Below are positions 48,564 to 60,500 of a DNA stretch of 64,000 bases, one piece after another. The DNA lies in contig OZ017749.1 in NCBI GenBank assembly GCA_963969365.1, forward strand, positions 1,426,001 through 1,490,000. Direction: 5' to 3'. The position numbers and the translations under genes are program-made. How positions within the stretch are numbered: the stretch's first letter is position 1; each line of letters starts with the position of its first letter. Origin of the DNA: Asterochloris sp. CNOR1. Taxonomy: Eukaryota; Chlorophyta; Trebouxiophyceae; Trebouxiales; Trebouxiaceae. The notes below the pieces were generated by a model. That model did no database searches. It saw only the letters and a list, made by a program, of their open reading frames with translations, and was not told where the DNA came from.

Positions 48564-51511
48564 TTATGCAAATTTTGCTGACGCAGCTTGATAATGCGGG
48601 ATGCGCTGCTCCAACAGGCGCCTTGCCTGCTGCATGTCTGTGCGCCTGACCACATCGCCAGTGTACTTGGTGAAGGCAAAGTCGTGGCCAAAGAGGCCCG
48701 TGGTAGAGTACTGACTGTCCTGCCCAATGTAGTGATTGTCGCTGTCACTGTCCTGCAGACGCACCTCAGAGCTTGCATACCGCTCCATGTGAGTTGTACT
48801 GCCCGGGGAGGCAGCCACTCTGCCCGGCCAACAGGTGTACAAACAAGGCTTCTAGGTGGCCTTGAGCAGCCACTGCCAGGCATGTCTTCATGCTGCAAGG
48901 GGCGATGCAGCGGCACAGCCATTGCAACACTGCCAGATGACCTCCTCCAGCTGGCTGACAATGTTGAGTCTCCCCAGACAGGACTGCATACCTCAGGCCT
49001 TGCATCCTGTGGGCCCTTCCTCAGCATTGCGCTGTAAGTCTGCCCTAGGACCCCGTGCACCTGTAGCAGCGTTGCACAAGTCATCAGGCGGTGGTCTCTA
49101 CAACACTCCAGGCTGCAAGATTCTGGGGGCAAGCCGGAATGCCCAGCACGGCAGCAAGAGCATGGCACACCTCGCCATCAGGAGGTTGTAGCATCTGCAC
49201 CCTCTCCAGATTGAGGCATGCAATCCTGTGTGGCGCAAGGCAGAGTCCTGGCCTGAGCAGCAGCATGAGGGCCATCAGCAACCAGGTTGACTTGCCAGAC
49301 TGGGATCTCTGGCGTATATAGCTGGTCCTGTGGTTGCTCAATTTCAAGTCTGTAGGTGTCCGTCTCGATGACAGCCTGCAGATTTCAGGATGGCTATCTC
49401 ATAGTCAGAAGGCTTGCCCAAGACAGCAGGTTACAGGCACTGACAGCAATGTACTCACAACGGAGTGCACAACAGTTGCAGTGGAGAGCAGCACTCACCC
49501 TGTGCCCAGTCCATGGCTGGTCAGCCTGGTGCCAGACAGTGGTACCCTCAAGGGTCACCTTTTCTCCCTTCTCCAGGAGCTTTGAGTCTGCAAACACTGC
49601 ATAAGGGAGTGCATGTGCTCACTTTGAGGCCCTGGCAGCTGGAGGGCAGGCAGGCAACGGGCTGCACACCTTGAATGTCCTTTCCATACCTCCCAGGTGT
49701 CCCACTCTCCTCGAGGACCAGGCGCACCTGCACAGCACAGCCAGGTACGGAGGAAGGAGGGGTGCCGTGATGGAGAACAGTGTATGCACCTTGTCAGGCT
49801 TGAGAGTGCCCCCAGAATGCAGCGAGTGGGTTTTGTGTGTGCCTTGCTTCAAGCTTGCTAAGCGGCCCACCCCTGCAGCAAGACAGGCAAGGGTGCCACA
49901 GAGCTCGCAGTCTGTTAGGCAGATCTTGGCCAAAGCTGCCAGAGGGCATGTAAATACACCTTGACTGTGCTTGATGGCACTGCTGTGCCTTTCAGCATCC
50001 AGAAGGCCCCATCTCACCAACTGTGGCCGGGGTGAGGCGGCCACATGCCTGCTGGTGCAGGCAGGCCCTGGCCAGGGGTGCCAGGCAGGCGGCCCAAGCA
50101 GGGCATGCCAAAGATGCGCACCTCCACTTGGTCCCTGCCATGCTTGAGGCCAATGCTGTGCATCCAGGTGCCCCCCAGCCCAGTGATTGTGCCAATCAAG
50201 GCATTGAGCTGGTGTCCCCTGTCGGACAGTATGGCAAAAGTGGCTCCCGGGTAGCCATGGAAGTCTGCAAGCAACAATGTAATGTTCTGAAGGTAATGGG
50301 GGACAAGGAGCAAGGTTGCGCTCACCGTACACTGACTGGTCAAAGCCCACAAAGTGAGGGTCCTGCAGGCAGAGATGGTCTCGTTGTCATAAGATCGGCG
50401 TCAGAGAGGGATTTTGATGCCAGCATTTGGACATCAAGGTGACTGTGCGCCCTTCAGCCAGGGGCTGGCAGTGGCAAGCTGAGAAGAGGTGGGCTAGGTG
50501 CAGGTGCGGCAAAGGCAGTCTGGGTGCACAGAGGAAGTCTGGGAGGGTGCTGAGTGCGCTTGCCTGCTGGCAGACATGCTTTTGCACTGTACTTTGGATC
50601 TGCTCACTTTGCTCAGCCTGGGCTAATGTCCAGAGTGCATGCTGCAGGTCATGCGCAGCCGCGCTGGGGTGCAAACACATCTGCGCATGGTCAACAGGGT
50701 GCACAGGCAGCAATGCAAGTGCTCACCAATCTGCTGGCCCCCACAACTAGAGGCTGGGAGCCTTGTACAAGAGATGTTGACCCTGGGTCCACTGGGGCTG
50801 TGTACTGCAGCACAGTCAACTGTCAGGAGGCCCCCAGGTTGTGAACATGGAAAACCCTAAGCCGATTTGCCAGGGCGCAAACCATCTTGACAGATTGCTA
50901 GATAGTGGTGCTGGGCTCACCGAGTTTCCTGGAGACAGAAACAGGGCATGTGATGGCTGTGGGACAGCAATGGAGATCCGGGCACATGCGGAATCCATGT
51001 CTGCACTTCAGGCTCACCGATGGTGCACTTCTGATACTCCTCAAAGCACTGCTCATTTGTTCTGACACACACAGAGTCTGTGCACGTTGCTTGGCAGCTT
51101 TGCCAGTCTGTAAGGCAGTCTGTGTGGCAACCTGCAGCGAGAGTGGAGGGTCTCAGGGGCAGCAGGCAACTCGTCTGTAAGAAGCAGACGACTCGTGTGC
51201 AACAAGCAGCAGTGACACACATGAAAGGTCAATGCAGCAGTCATACAAACAGCTGACCTGGAAGAGCAGTCAGAAAAGCTACAAAAGCGAGGAGCCAACA
51301 GGCCACTGCTGAGGTCATCGATCCAAGCTGGGCTTTGCAGCCAGGGTGGACTAGCGTCTTCTGGGGCTGCACTCGTAGGCTGCAGCTGGCCGAAGTGAAA
51401 GCCTCTGATCTCCAGCACACTGCTTGAGCAGGGGGAGAAGCAGAGGCACAGCCCCACGGACCAGCTCAAAACTGGGCCAGGAGAAGCCGGCTGCATGCAC
51501 AGTGAGTCCAT
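48564..51511 (-). CDS. Secreted protein with root-cap-like domain
   Basis: The Pfam Root_cap family is known from plant cell-surface or secreted proteins of unknown biochemical role. On the minus strand, exon 51131-51018 encodes a Cys-rich segment (CHTDCLTDWQSCQATCTDSV). Exon 50362-50326 (DPHFVGFDQSVY) joins in phase with 50264-50122 (FHGYPGATFAILSDRGHQLN, then GTWMHSIGLKHGRDQVEV). These match the family blocks DPRF-GGDG-FYFHG, FSI-SD and TW-QSIG. Later stretches encode LRLVLEESGT-like (49729-49697), LEKGEKVTLEGTTVWHQAD (about 49600-49496), IETDTYRLEIEQ (about 49375), VHGVLGQTYS (about 49050), which matches the family GVLGQTY motif, and a terminal exon about 48776-48564 with YSTTGLFGHDFAFTKYTG. 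An N-terminal hydrophobic stretch from ATG 51511 is a candidate signal peptide. Several middle and 5' junctions are unresolved. Confidence 0.68.
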
Positions 51512-53053
51512 GAGCTTAACAAAGGGACCGCCCAAGCTGCCTCCCTGTGAACCTCTGCACCTTGATTGGCAGGCAATTCCAGAAATTCATTAAGCCCGCA
51601 GCCAACAGGGTACAGTGGCCAAGCTGATGCCTGCGCACTATGATCTGGCTGACCACAGGGGCCAGGCTGACCCAAGCAGACCACATCACACAGCAAGGCC
51701 TTACACAAATAAGGGGAAAGAAGAACACCTTTACACAGGCAGCGGTGCAAAGTGCTCAGCATATGCAGGCTGCATGTGGCAGAGCAGTGTGCAGCATCAT
51801 GGCTGAGAGATCTGTGGCGTGTGCATGGGCAATCTCACCTGAGCTCTTCACCTGCTGGGACCCCACCACAAACACCTCGACTGAGTGTAGCTTCACCTGC
51901 AGACCACATCGTAATGGTTGCAGCAACCAGAGGGCTGACAGGGCATCATGGTGAACTGAATTGAGACCTGTGGGTTCGTGGGCCTGCCCTGCCTATTGCA
52001 GCCTGCACCAAACAGTAGCCACACTGCTGTGCTGCCAGGCAGTTGTGGCAGTATCAGTGCTTGTGCTGGATGCACTTCAGCAGTCAGCAGGTGCAAAAGG
52101 ACATCCCAAGACCTAATTCTCTCTAGTTTTCCTTTTTTGTTGTGGTGGAAGTGACAAACACATGTGTCAGCAAGAAACCCCTCCCCCACTGCTCCCTATG
52201 TCATGTGCAACCAAGGCCCTCAGCCTTCAATGCTGCAGCCAGTTTTGCCCACATCCAGCCTGAGTTGTGCTTCATTCTGCTGCAAGGGGTCTGGGGTAGG
52301 CTTGAGCAAGCTTGCTGTCTGTGCCCATGTGTGCATGCCTCCTTTCAGTGCACGCAGCGCACTTACTCCGTGAGCCACACACAGCCAAACAATTGAGATC
52401 AGCAGAGCAGCAGGCTCCCGTTACAGTTGCCATCTCTGCCAAAAATTTTATATGCCCTCAGGCTAAGAGTCCTGCCGCCTGTTTGCGTAACTACCTTGCC
52501 AAGCACATGAAGCAGGCAGGTCAGGGCTTCAGACCTCTACCTCTGCTGCACAGCTGCTGATGGATTGGCCCGGGACCGAGTCAGATGCTGGCACAGCAAC
52601 AGCTCAACCAGGGATGATCACCTTGAAACATGCTGCGCACACGCAGCTCACCTATGCAGACTGAAAGTTCTCTGCAGGCACCTTGCTGTGCAAGTGTGGC
52701 ATCTGCCCTCTGCTGCTGGCTTGTCCTCCATTTGCCTGTGAGTTTAACTGTTGACAAAGGATGCCCGCTGCTAGCTGCCACTGTCTGAATACCATCAAGC
52801 TGCACAGGCCAAGTGGACGCTGCGAGGCCTGCTGGAAGAGCTGCATGGATCCAGGAGTGCAGTGAGGGGGAATTAGACCATATCCAGCCACGCCTCATTA
52901 GCAAGACAGCTATTGATCGCAGCCCTGCACTGTGGTAATTGAAGCACAGTCAATATCAATTTTAACCATTCTTCCATTCTTGCTGCTCAGCTTCCATTAG
53001 CTGCAGAGCAGCAGCAGAACTGCTAGCTTCAAAGAGACGCACTACACCTGGCA
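51512..53053. other. Intergenic region with no recognised gene
   Basis: Reading frames on both strands are short and lack motifs or convincing splice junctions. The segment probably holds the upstream region of the root-cap-like gene and the promoter of the LITAF-domain gene. Confidence 0.35.
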
Positions 53054-54080
53054 ATGGGTGCCTCATCACCTGCCACGCAGCAAAGTCATCAGCCGGGTGA
53101 GACTGTCCAGGCCTGTAGCTGCAATAGTCCTCAGTATCAATCCGGCAGAAGCAGCAGGCTCTACTCAATAACATCTGACATCCATGCACCTGATCACCTG
53201 ACACCACGCACACCATCTGCAGATGCAGCATATCCAAGCATTCAGGCTGAGCAGCAACATTTTGCTGCTCAACCTGTCCATCAGGCACAGCCAGCAGCAG
53301 TGGCCCAGGGAACAAGTGTTGGGCCCATGGCGGTTGAGCAGCCCCTGTACTGTCCGCCAGATCAGCGGCTTCCTGTCTACCTGGGAGTACGGGAGGGGCA
53401 TGCACCAATACCAATTCACTGTGGGACTTGCGGCTACCAAGGCATGTCTGATGTCAGGTGGGCCCCCCGGCCGCAACTGACTGTCTCCAGTTCAGGACCA
53501 TGGTGCAAATCCTGCAGCATTGGCCGCAGCGATGCACCTCCAAAAGGCGTTGTCTGCACAGCAACCTGGCTGTGCTCCGGTGGGAGCCTGGCACTCAGCA
53601 TGTTGACTGCATGCTGCAAATCTGCGTGTCATCAGCCATAACGCTATGGCCTGAATTGGGGTGGAGGACATTGGCTAAATGGACTGCATTGTGCAGGTGG
53701 CGGTCCTGTCCTCCACTGTGCACCCAAAAGCATGCACCAACGACATGCCTTTTCGCCGTCAGAATTGCTGTGCCGAGTCCAACACTCCTGACTTGTGCCT
53801 ATGAAGTGACCCTTGCAGCTGTGCAGGACCAAGAGAGGCTGGGCCCACAGCATGTGGGCCATGATGACGCTGGGAATTGGGCTGCTGGTGAGCCATCATG
53901 GAAAGGCCCTTGGACTACGTGCTGCTGGTGGAGAAGGGGCCGCCAGCAATGCGTCCTTCCAGCGTTGCATATTCTGCCATCAGAGACTGTGTGGCCTGTC
54001 TGCAGGTGCCTGTGGCGTTGGACTCACATCACTTCTGTCCAAATTGTGGCAAGCATGTTGCAGAAGCTCGGCTCATGTGA
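53054..54080 (+). CDS. LITAF-domain membrane-associated protein
   Basis: LITAF domains bind zinc through two CXXC-like pairs that flank a membrane-embedded hydrophobic segment, and act at endosomal or plasma membranes. Exons 53054-53457, 53827-53887 and 54006-54080 join in phase to 179 residues. The N-terminal 100 residues are Ser/Gln/Pro-rich, as in other LITAF proteins. The domain reads IPIHCGTCGYQGMSDVR, then the hydrophobic segment WAHSMWAMMTLGIGLLV, then ALDSHHFCPNCGKHVAEARL. The C-terminal H-x-C-P-x-C motif is exact. The middle segment is shorter and less hydrophobic than usual. ATG 53054 is the first in frame. A minus-strand frame across the first exon is its shadow. Confidence 0.78.
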
Positions 54081-54311
54081 TGCTCCAGACCTCCAGAGGA
54101 CAGCTCTGCTGCACCTCAACCCTTTCTGGCAGTGCTCCACAAGCAGGTCTCTTCAGCAAGCAATAAATGACGCCTTCCTGGATCCATCAATGATGATGAC
54201 AAAATGTTTCAGGAGCGGCGATGAGCCCGGCAGTGGCAGAACCTGCAGCAGCGCCTGTATCAGCGTAGCGCTGCAGGCAGCTGCAGAGAAGCCGGCCTGG
54301 CTCAGAGCGAC
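54081..54311. other. Between LITAF gene and LINE ORF1
   Basis: This interval holds the LITAF 3' UTR and possibly the LINE 5' UTR. I could not see a target-site duplication that would mark the element border. Confidence 0.3.
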
Positions 54312-55718
54312 ATGTTCACCCGCGGCTCTCGCACCTCGTCCAGAGTTAGCGGGGGAACCTCCGAGGGCGCCCCTGCAGCGATGCCGCCTCGAGCGGGCCG
54401 CAAGTCCGCGTCAGAGGCGTTGACCATGCATCGAGAGCATAGGCCACGAGCGTCGAAAACGGCTGCCCCCACAGCGTCCGAGCAACTCAACCCTCCTGAA
54501 CTAAGTACCATTGATGAAAACGCTGTCAGTCAGGCTGCACCTAGCATGGCAGTAGTGCATGATGTTGCAGAAGGGAGCACTGTAGATGTGGAGACTGTAG
54601 TTGAGGCTGCAGCGGGGAGCATTGTGCCTGTGGAGGCCGCAGTTGAGGAAGCAGGCGCCAGTGTGGTTGAGGAGGGTGAATGGCCTGCTCCCAACTCCAC
54701 CCAGAGCAGCCCTGCTGCACCAGCTGATGATGCTGCTGCAGAACTTTCAACACCAACAACAACACCGAGCGATGACCAAGGGGAGATCAGCAGCCTGCAG
54801 CTGCTGGTCACCCAGCTGCTGCAGCAGAACAACCAGCTGCTGCAGCAGAGCAACCAGCAGCAGCAGCAGATCAACCAGCTTGTCGCCCAGCGGCAGGCTG
54901 ACAAGCAGCAGCAGGGTGCTGAGATCCAGCTGCTGAAGCGGCAGCAGGCTGCTGAGACCCAGCTGCTGAAGCATGAGGTCGCCAGGCTACGCGACGATGT
55001 GGGCAAACGGAGCAGCCACCAGGACCAGGCTGCCAGCTTGGAGAGGGCAAACACACAGCTGGCCGCTATGGGCCGGGACGTGGAACAGCTGCAGAGGCAG
55101 CAGCCAAAGCAGGCTCAGCGGACTGGGGCGGAGACCCACACAGCCATACCTGGGCAGCAGGCCCGCCGAGGCAGCCCAGGCGTGGCTGATGATGCTCATG
55201 GAAGAATTGCGCCTGAGCGTGCCCATGACTTCTTGCTGCACAGATTTCCTGAGGGTGCAGAGAACGAGCAGTGCTGAATGCAGCTTGTGGAGGGTGTTGT
55301 GCATGTCGATTTGGGGGTGAAGGGAGTGGACATATTGAGTGCCAAGAGGGTCAATTGCCAGAATCCAGCCTCCCCGGTGCTTGTGCAGGTTGGTGACGCC
55401 GCCCAGTGCATCAAGATGCTGCGAGCTGCCAGTCAGCTGCGACACAGCACACGCTACAAAGGAGTGGGCCTCACGCCAGACCTCACAAAGCAGCAACGCG
55501 AGCACAAGCAGAAGCAGTGGGGGACATACCTGTCTCTCAAAAAGCAGGGCTACACAGTGTGCTTCCACGGGGACGCCCTGGTGATGTGAAACAACAAGCA
55601 GTGGATGCCTATCCAGCACCCCACTGGCCCGCCGCCACCGCCGGCGGGGCCACCGGCGCAGCCTCCAACCCAGACATCACCTGTGCCACAAGCACAAAGC
55701 TCTGAGAGGGTGGCCTAG
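54312..55718 (+). pseudogene. LINE ORF1 (coiled coil, RRM-like and C-terminal domains)
   Basis: One frame spans 54312-55718, interrupted by TGA at 55275-55277 and again at 55587-55589. The first 130 codons are low-complexity, Ala/Ser/Glu-rich. Then comes a long Gln-rich coiled coil (LLVTQLLQQNNQLLQQSNQQ to about codon 270), an RRM-like part (VVHVDLGVKGVDILSAKR), and the L1 ORF1 C-terminal block LTPDLTKQQREHKQKQWG. The tail is proline-rich and ends at TAG 55716-55718. Both internal stops are TGA. Confidence 0.85.
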
Positions 55719-56050
55719 GAAGAAGGGGGTCACTGCGTTGAGCTCTCATGTGTTCTCTGGAACATGCATGGCGGGCTCAACCATGCTTATAACAAGGCTG
55801 ATGCTTTGAATGACCTGCATACTTTGGACTGCACATTTATTTGTTTGACTGAGACCTGGACTGTGCCTGGGGATGCTGTGTATGACTTGCCAGGCTATGT
55901 CTGTCATGAAGTGCACCGCCCCCAGCACCTGCAGAACCGCAATGGCCCCCGGGGTGGCATTGCTGTGTACATGAAGCAATGCGTTGCTGACCATGCTAAA
56001 TTTTGGAAAGCTGCAGATGACGGGACATACATTTGGCTGCACATTGAGCC
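55719..56050 (+). pseudogene. LINE ORF2, N-terminal part of the endonuclease domain
   Basis: This follows the ORF1 stop directly and in the same frame. It encodes CVLWNMHGGLNHAYNKADAL, then CTFICLTETW with the catalytic Glu, and RGGIAVYMKQ. This is the first third of an exonuclease-endonuclease-phosphatase domain. The remaining catalytic motifs (D-x-N, S-D-H) are absent because of the deletion. Confidence 0.9.
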
Positions 56051-57041
56051 GCATGGCGCGGTTGTACAGAGCATATTGCCTTTGCCACTTGCTACATGCC
56101 TCGCAACGGGACTTCCGCCTTGCTCTGGGGAGTCTTGCAGCTTCTGCACGCAAAGCCATGCATGCCATGCGCCGCAGATGCTTCCAGCTTGGTTATGTGC
56201 ACCCCCAGCACATGTGCAACTTGTGCAATGCATTGGTGCTGCCCATCCTCACCTATGGCTGTGAGGTGTAGTTCTGGCACCATGATGCCAGCAGCACAGT
56301 CACCAAAGTGCTGGAAGGCGTCCACCTCCAGTTCTTACGTGGCCTGCTGGGAGTGAAACGCACCACGCACCACTTGATTGCCCTGGCTGAGTTTGGCAGA
56401 TACCCGCTTGCTGTGCATTGGCAAAAACAAGTTGACAAGTTCAGGTTGCGCATTTGCAATGTCACTCGCACTGCATCTGACAACCCACTGTTCTGGGCGA
56501 TGTTTGACGGCACACCTAATGTGGAGGAGCCTTAGGCTCCTGCGTACCCCTGCTGGATTTGCTGCCTTGCAGGCCCGCGGGAGGCCTGCCAGCGCCCCCA
56601 GCACAGAGCACCATGAACGGCTCTTTGCGGAGAACTCAGACAGCACCGTGGCAACGTACAAGCAGTTCGCTGCGCGGCTTTAGCGCAGCGTACACCATGC
56701 AACCTTACATCCAGCAGATCAGAGGCTACAGACTGCGCAAATCAATGGCCCAGATCCGCTGCAGCAGCCACAGGCTGAGAGTTGAGACAGGCCGCTACAC
56801 ATCAGAAGCCAGACACGAGAGGACTTGCCGCCTCTGCACATCAGCAACCGCCATAGAAGACGAGCAACACATCTTGCTGCACTGTCCCCAGCTCAATGAC
56901 CTGCGCAACGCCCACAGCCACTTATTCCAGACGCCAGGACAGACTCTGACAGACCTCTTTGATGACCATCCCCCAATTTTGCTTGCTAAGTATGTGCGTG
57001 CAGCGCTGCTTATGCATCAATCAGTGCTGGTTTTGCCATGA
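56050..57041 (+). pseudogene. LINE ORF2, C-terminal region with zinc knuckle
   Basis: It encodes KAMHAMRRRCFQLGY and LVLPILTYGCEV, then after a TAG VLEGVHLQFLRGLLGVKRTT and LAEFGRYPLAVHW, typical of the segment downstream of the RT domain. After further frame changes it reaches RVETGRYTSEARHERTCRLC with EDEQHILLHCPQL, the CCHC-type knuckle of L1-like plant elements. The stop is at 57039-57041. Confidence 0.9.
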
Positions 57042-57150
57042 TCACATGAATTGTCAGTCCCATGCCCGTTCATTGTGGCCCCCAGACTTTAAATCCATTC
57101 TCCGTAGTCTTCATTCCGAGTTCGGTCATTGCTTTTCATCTTTATATTAG

Positions 57151-57520
57151 CGCCGTTGTGCGCCAGGAATCATTGTCATGTCATCAGACAACTTGTGAAT
57201 GACAATGAGCACTGTAAATTGACAACACACTCGAACACATGCCTAGTCAAACCTTTCAGCATCTTTCTCGAATCTGCCTATGATGTTCCACGTGCAGACT
57301 GTCTGCACCTATGTGCTTTTAACCAGCCGAAAACACATCCTGCTGACCCCTTGAGATGAGATTGCCAGCTGCTCAGATCGAGGGCAGGAATCTCGTTCTC
57401 GTCGGCCTCCACAGGTCAAAAGCAGGTCTCTTGAAGGTCTGTAATTGTACCGCCGCTGGACAAGGCTGGTTTTCAGGCTTGTTTTCCCTCCTGTCCTGAA
57501 TATACTAAGCCATCTGCTCA
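57151..57520. promoter_or_regulatory. Upstream region of MFS transporter gene
   Basis: This region between the LINE remnant and the MFS start is noticeably more AT-rich than its surroundings. It probably contains the MFS promoter. No specific element was identified. Confidence 0.35.
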
Positions 57521-60500
57521 ATGGCAGCAGAGGCGCGCATCCTGCCTGGCCAGGCGTCATTGGCAACATTCAGGCGCCAGAAGGGGCATCAGTGCCAGCG
57601 TGCAAAGTGCAGGCACTGCGGGAACCATTTTGATACCCCTCCCTCAGCTTCAGGTACAGCCCTTCTCCATAACTCACGAGGGCTGACAGCTGGCAGCAAC
57701 TTGCCAAGCCAGGAGCCGTGGCTCGAGTGTTGTGCTGTCCTGCAGACTGCAAGGGTCCAGCAGGCCTGGGACCTGCTGGCCAGCAATGAGCGCCTGCTGA
57801 TTGTGGCGGCCTCCACCTTCCTGTGCAGCCTCTCACACACGGCCCTCCGACCTGTACTACCGGTGTTTGCCAAGGTGTGCTGGGCAGCTGCATGATAGCA
57901 TCAGGCCCGAGGCGTATGATGTACAGCTTCCATAGTGATGCTTAGCAGTGTGTCCTGTTCATAAGCAGGGAAGCCTTGGTTCTTTTGCCGGAGCTGCTTG
58001 TCAGCTCACTTCGAGCGGCTCTGCATGCACCAAAGAAGCTGGAACTGCTATGGTTCTGGCACCTGTGATCGACGCCTGCTGCCAGCAATGCCATATGATG
58101 CAGCATGAGGCTTTTGTTTGTGGTTTGCAGAAGGCTGTGTTCCAACCCATGCATGCCTTGGGCGAGTGATGCACTACTGCTTCACACGTGCTCATACAAA
58201 GCAGCCGGGCAAATCAAGGCGTGTGCACCTGCTGAGCCCTGTCCAGCCCAAGCAGGCTTCTTTTCCACCATCCGCCGCTGCTGCAGGGCTTTGGAGTAGG
58301 AGCTGCGGCTGTAGGCACCACCATCTCAGCCTATGCCCTGGCACGCCTGATGATGAACCTGCCCGCCGGGATGCTGGCAGACAGTCATGGGCGCAAGCCG
58401 CTGCTGGTCTGGGGCCCTGCCATCACTGCCTTGGGTGAGCTGCTGTCAGTCAGGGATGAGTGCAGCCAGAGGTGCAGGGTGCATTGCAGGTGCTGGTGTG
58501 GAGGTCTACCACATCTGATCTGTGTGAGCTGCTTGCATGCAGAATTTTGACACCATGCATGGAAGGTGGCAGGCACTGTGCGGAGTTGCAATGCAGTGTT
58601 GCATCGCATGTGGACCTGCCACCACAGCATTGGGAGAGCGGCTTTTGCCTGCTCAGAGATCTGCTTTCACTGGCTGGTTCCTTGGAGGCTAGGCTGCCTC
58701 AAGTAGAGCTGGCTCCACTCTCCGAGGAGGGCTGCCTTCAGACAGCCAGACCAAGCCTGGTGGCAGATTGTGTGCAGCCGGTGCAGATCTGGATGCCTGC
58801 AGTTTGGCAGGTCCTTGATGGGTGAGGTTGGCTCCTCACTTGACGTGCTCAAAGGGCTGCAGAGATCTACACTGGTGTGTTGCTTACTGTGTCGTATGCT
58901 GTGCTCAGGGCTGCACTCTGAGGGTCACAGCTGACAGAGCGCCCTTCAATAGCTCAGCCATGTGATCCTCTGTAATGCTGCCAAGGCGCACCTCAGGTAG
59001 CCTTGGTGGTGCCGTGGTGTATGCTGCTCAGCATGGCTCACCCTGCTTCCAGGCAAACACTGCAATGTGCAGCAACATAGGCAATACTTGTCAGGTGTGC
59101 AAAGCAGTGGGTCACACTAAACCTGCATCTTTAGCAAGGCCTGCAGATTGACTTCCAGAGAGCCCGCGTCGGCCCAGATTAATGCTGCAGTCTGCTCCTG
59201 CTGCCACATTGTAATTGCCTGAGACCATTTCTGCACCTGCCTGCAATGCAGGCAGCCAGGGGTGGTGGTCAGTTCATTCCTGCTGTCGTGCATCACTGAA
59301 GTGCATCTCTGGCGAGCCCTGGTGGCACGTCCTTGTTGTTGACTTGCTTTGCCCAGGACAGTTTCCCAAATTTCCTGCTGCACTACAGGCATGAATGGCA
59401 CTGGCTTGGGGGCATGCTCAGCTCTCACTGGCAATGCTGCACTGCAGGCATGATTGGCTGTGGGACAGCAGCCACCTTCCAGCACCTGCTGGCGTGGCGC
59501 TGGGTCACTGGCATTGGCTCAGCAATGCAGATGGCAGGGGCCCAGTTGTTCCTGGCAGACATCAGCCAGTCCAGCAACAGGGCACGCAGCCTTGGCATCA
59601 ACCAGGTGAGCGCTGCTTGCCGGACAGGGAAGCTTTTGCTCTTTCAGGCAGCAGCTGTACATATTATGTGCTGATCGCTGCCTGTGATGAGCCAGATGTC
59701 AGCAATGCCACCCTCTAGCTGTGGGGTTACTACGCCTTGCTGTCTATCTGATAAGGGTCCGCTCAGACTGGGCTCATCAGCGATGGAGATCACTGGAGGC
59801 CAGCATGCTGTGCAGGCCGCATCGTTGCTGGGTAGCCTCCTGGGGCCAACAATTGGCGGCTTCCTGGCAGAGATGATAGGGCTGAGGTGAAACATTTGCA
59901 CGTGCAGTTCCAAGATTTAAATGTGGATTAAAGGTCAGCTCAGAGCTGCCGGACATAGCCACGTTTGGCAACATCACTAGCTGCCTCTACAGTGGCTGCA
60001 GCACAGCTGTCAATTGAACGACTCTTGCGTGCAACGAACATGCAGTCTAGCACTTTACTGCCAGTCACAGGCGCACTTCTTGCTGCTGTGCTTGTGCAGA
60101 TTCCAAAGCAAAGGTTTGCTGCATCTCAAGTCAGCCGCATGCTGCCAATCAACGCCTTGTACTTGCAGGGCACCCTTCACAGTGACAGGACTTGCGGCCC
60201 TGCTGGCGGCCGCCTACGGCCTCTGGCGGCTGCCAGAAACCCGCCGAGCCTCTGGGGCGCCCCAGCCAGTCTTTGATCTGAAAGCACTGGCACATCAGTG
60301 GTCGCCTAAGCAGCTACTGGCATCCAGGTAGCAATCAAGCCAAATAAACCCCTTTTCTGTCATGCTGCTGTCCCCATGCAGCCAGCCCTCGCTCCAGGCA
60401 GATGGGAACAGTCTGAATGCAGTCTTCCTGTAGCATGCTTGTTGTGGCCACCCATTGTCCCATGCACAATAAACCTTTCAGGTCTCACTGGCGCCGCCAG

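Larger units (their letters stand above)
54312..57150 (+). mobile_element. Non-LTR retrotransposon (LINE), internally deleted and decayed
   Basis: The element contains an ORF1 region (54312-55718), the start of an AP-endonuclease domain (about 55719-56050), then the region after the reverse transcriptase core and a C-terminal zinc knuckle (about 56050-57041). Most of the endonuclease and essentially all of the RT catalytic core are missing, so about 2 kb has been lost at a junction near 56050. ORF2 also has a TAG after YGCEV at about 56269 and at least two later frame changes. It belongs to the plant and algal L1-like group by its ORF1 coiled coil plus RRM-like CTD and its ORF2 tail. The 3' border is approximate, and no poly(A) tail or target-site duplication was seen. 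It sits between the LITAF and MFS genes on the same strand. Confidence 0.93.

Noticed and set aside
54530-55054. Minus-strand Cys/Ser/Leu-rich frame opposite the LINE coiled coil
   Set aside because: Mirror image of the CAGCAG-rich ORF1 coiled-coil coding sequence.
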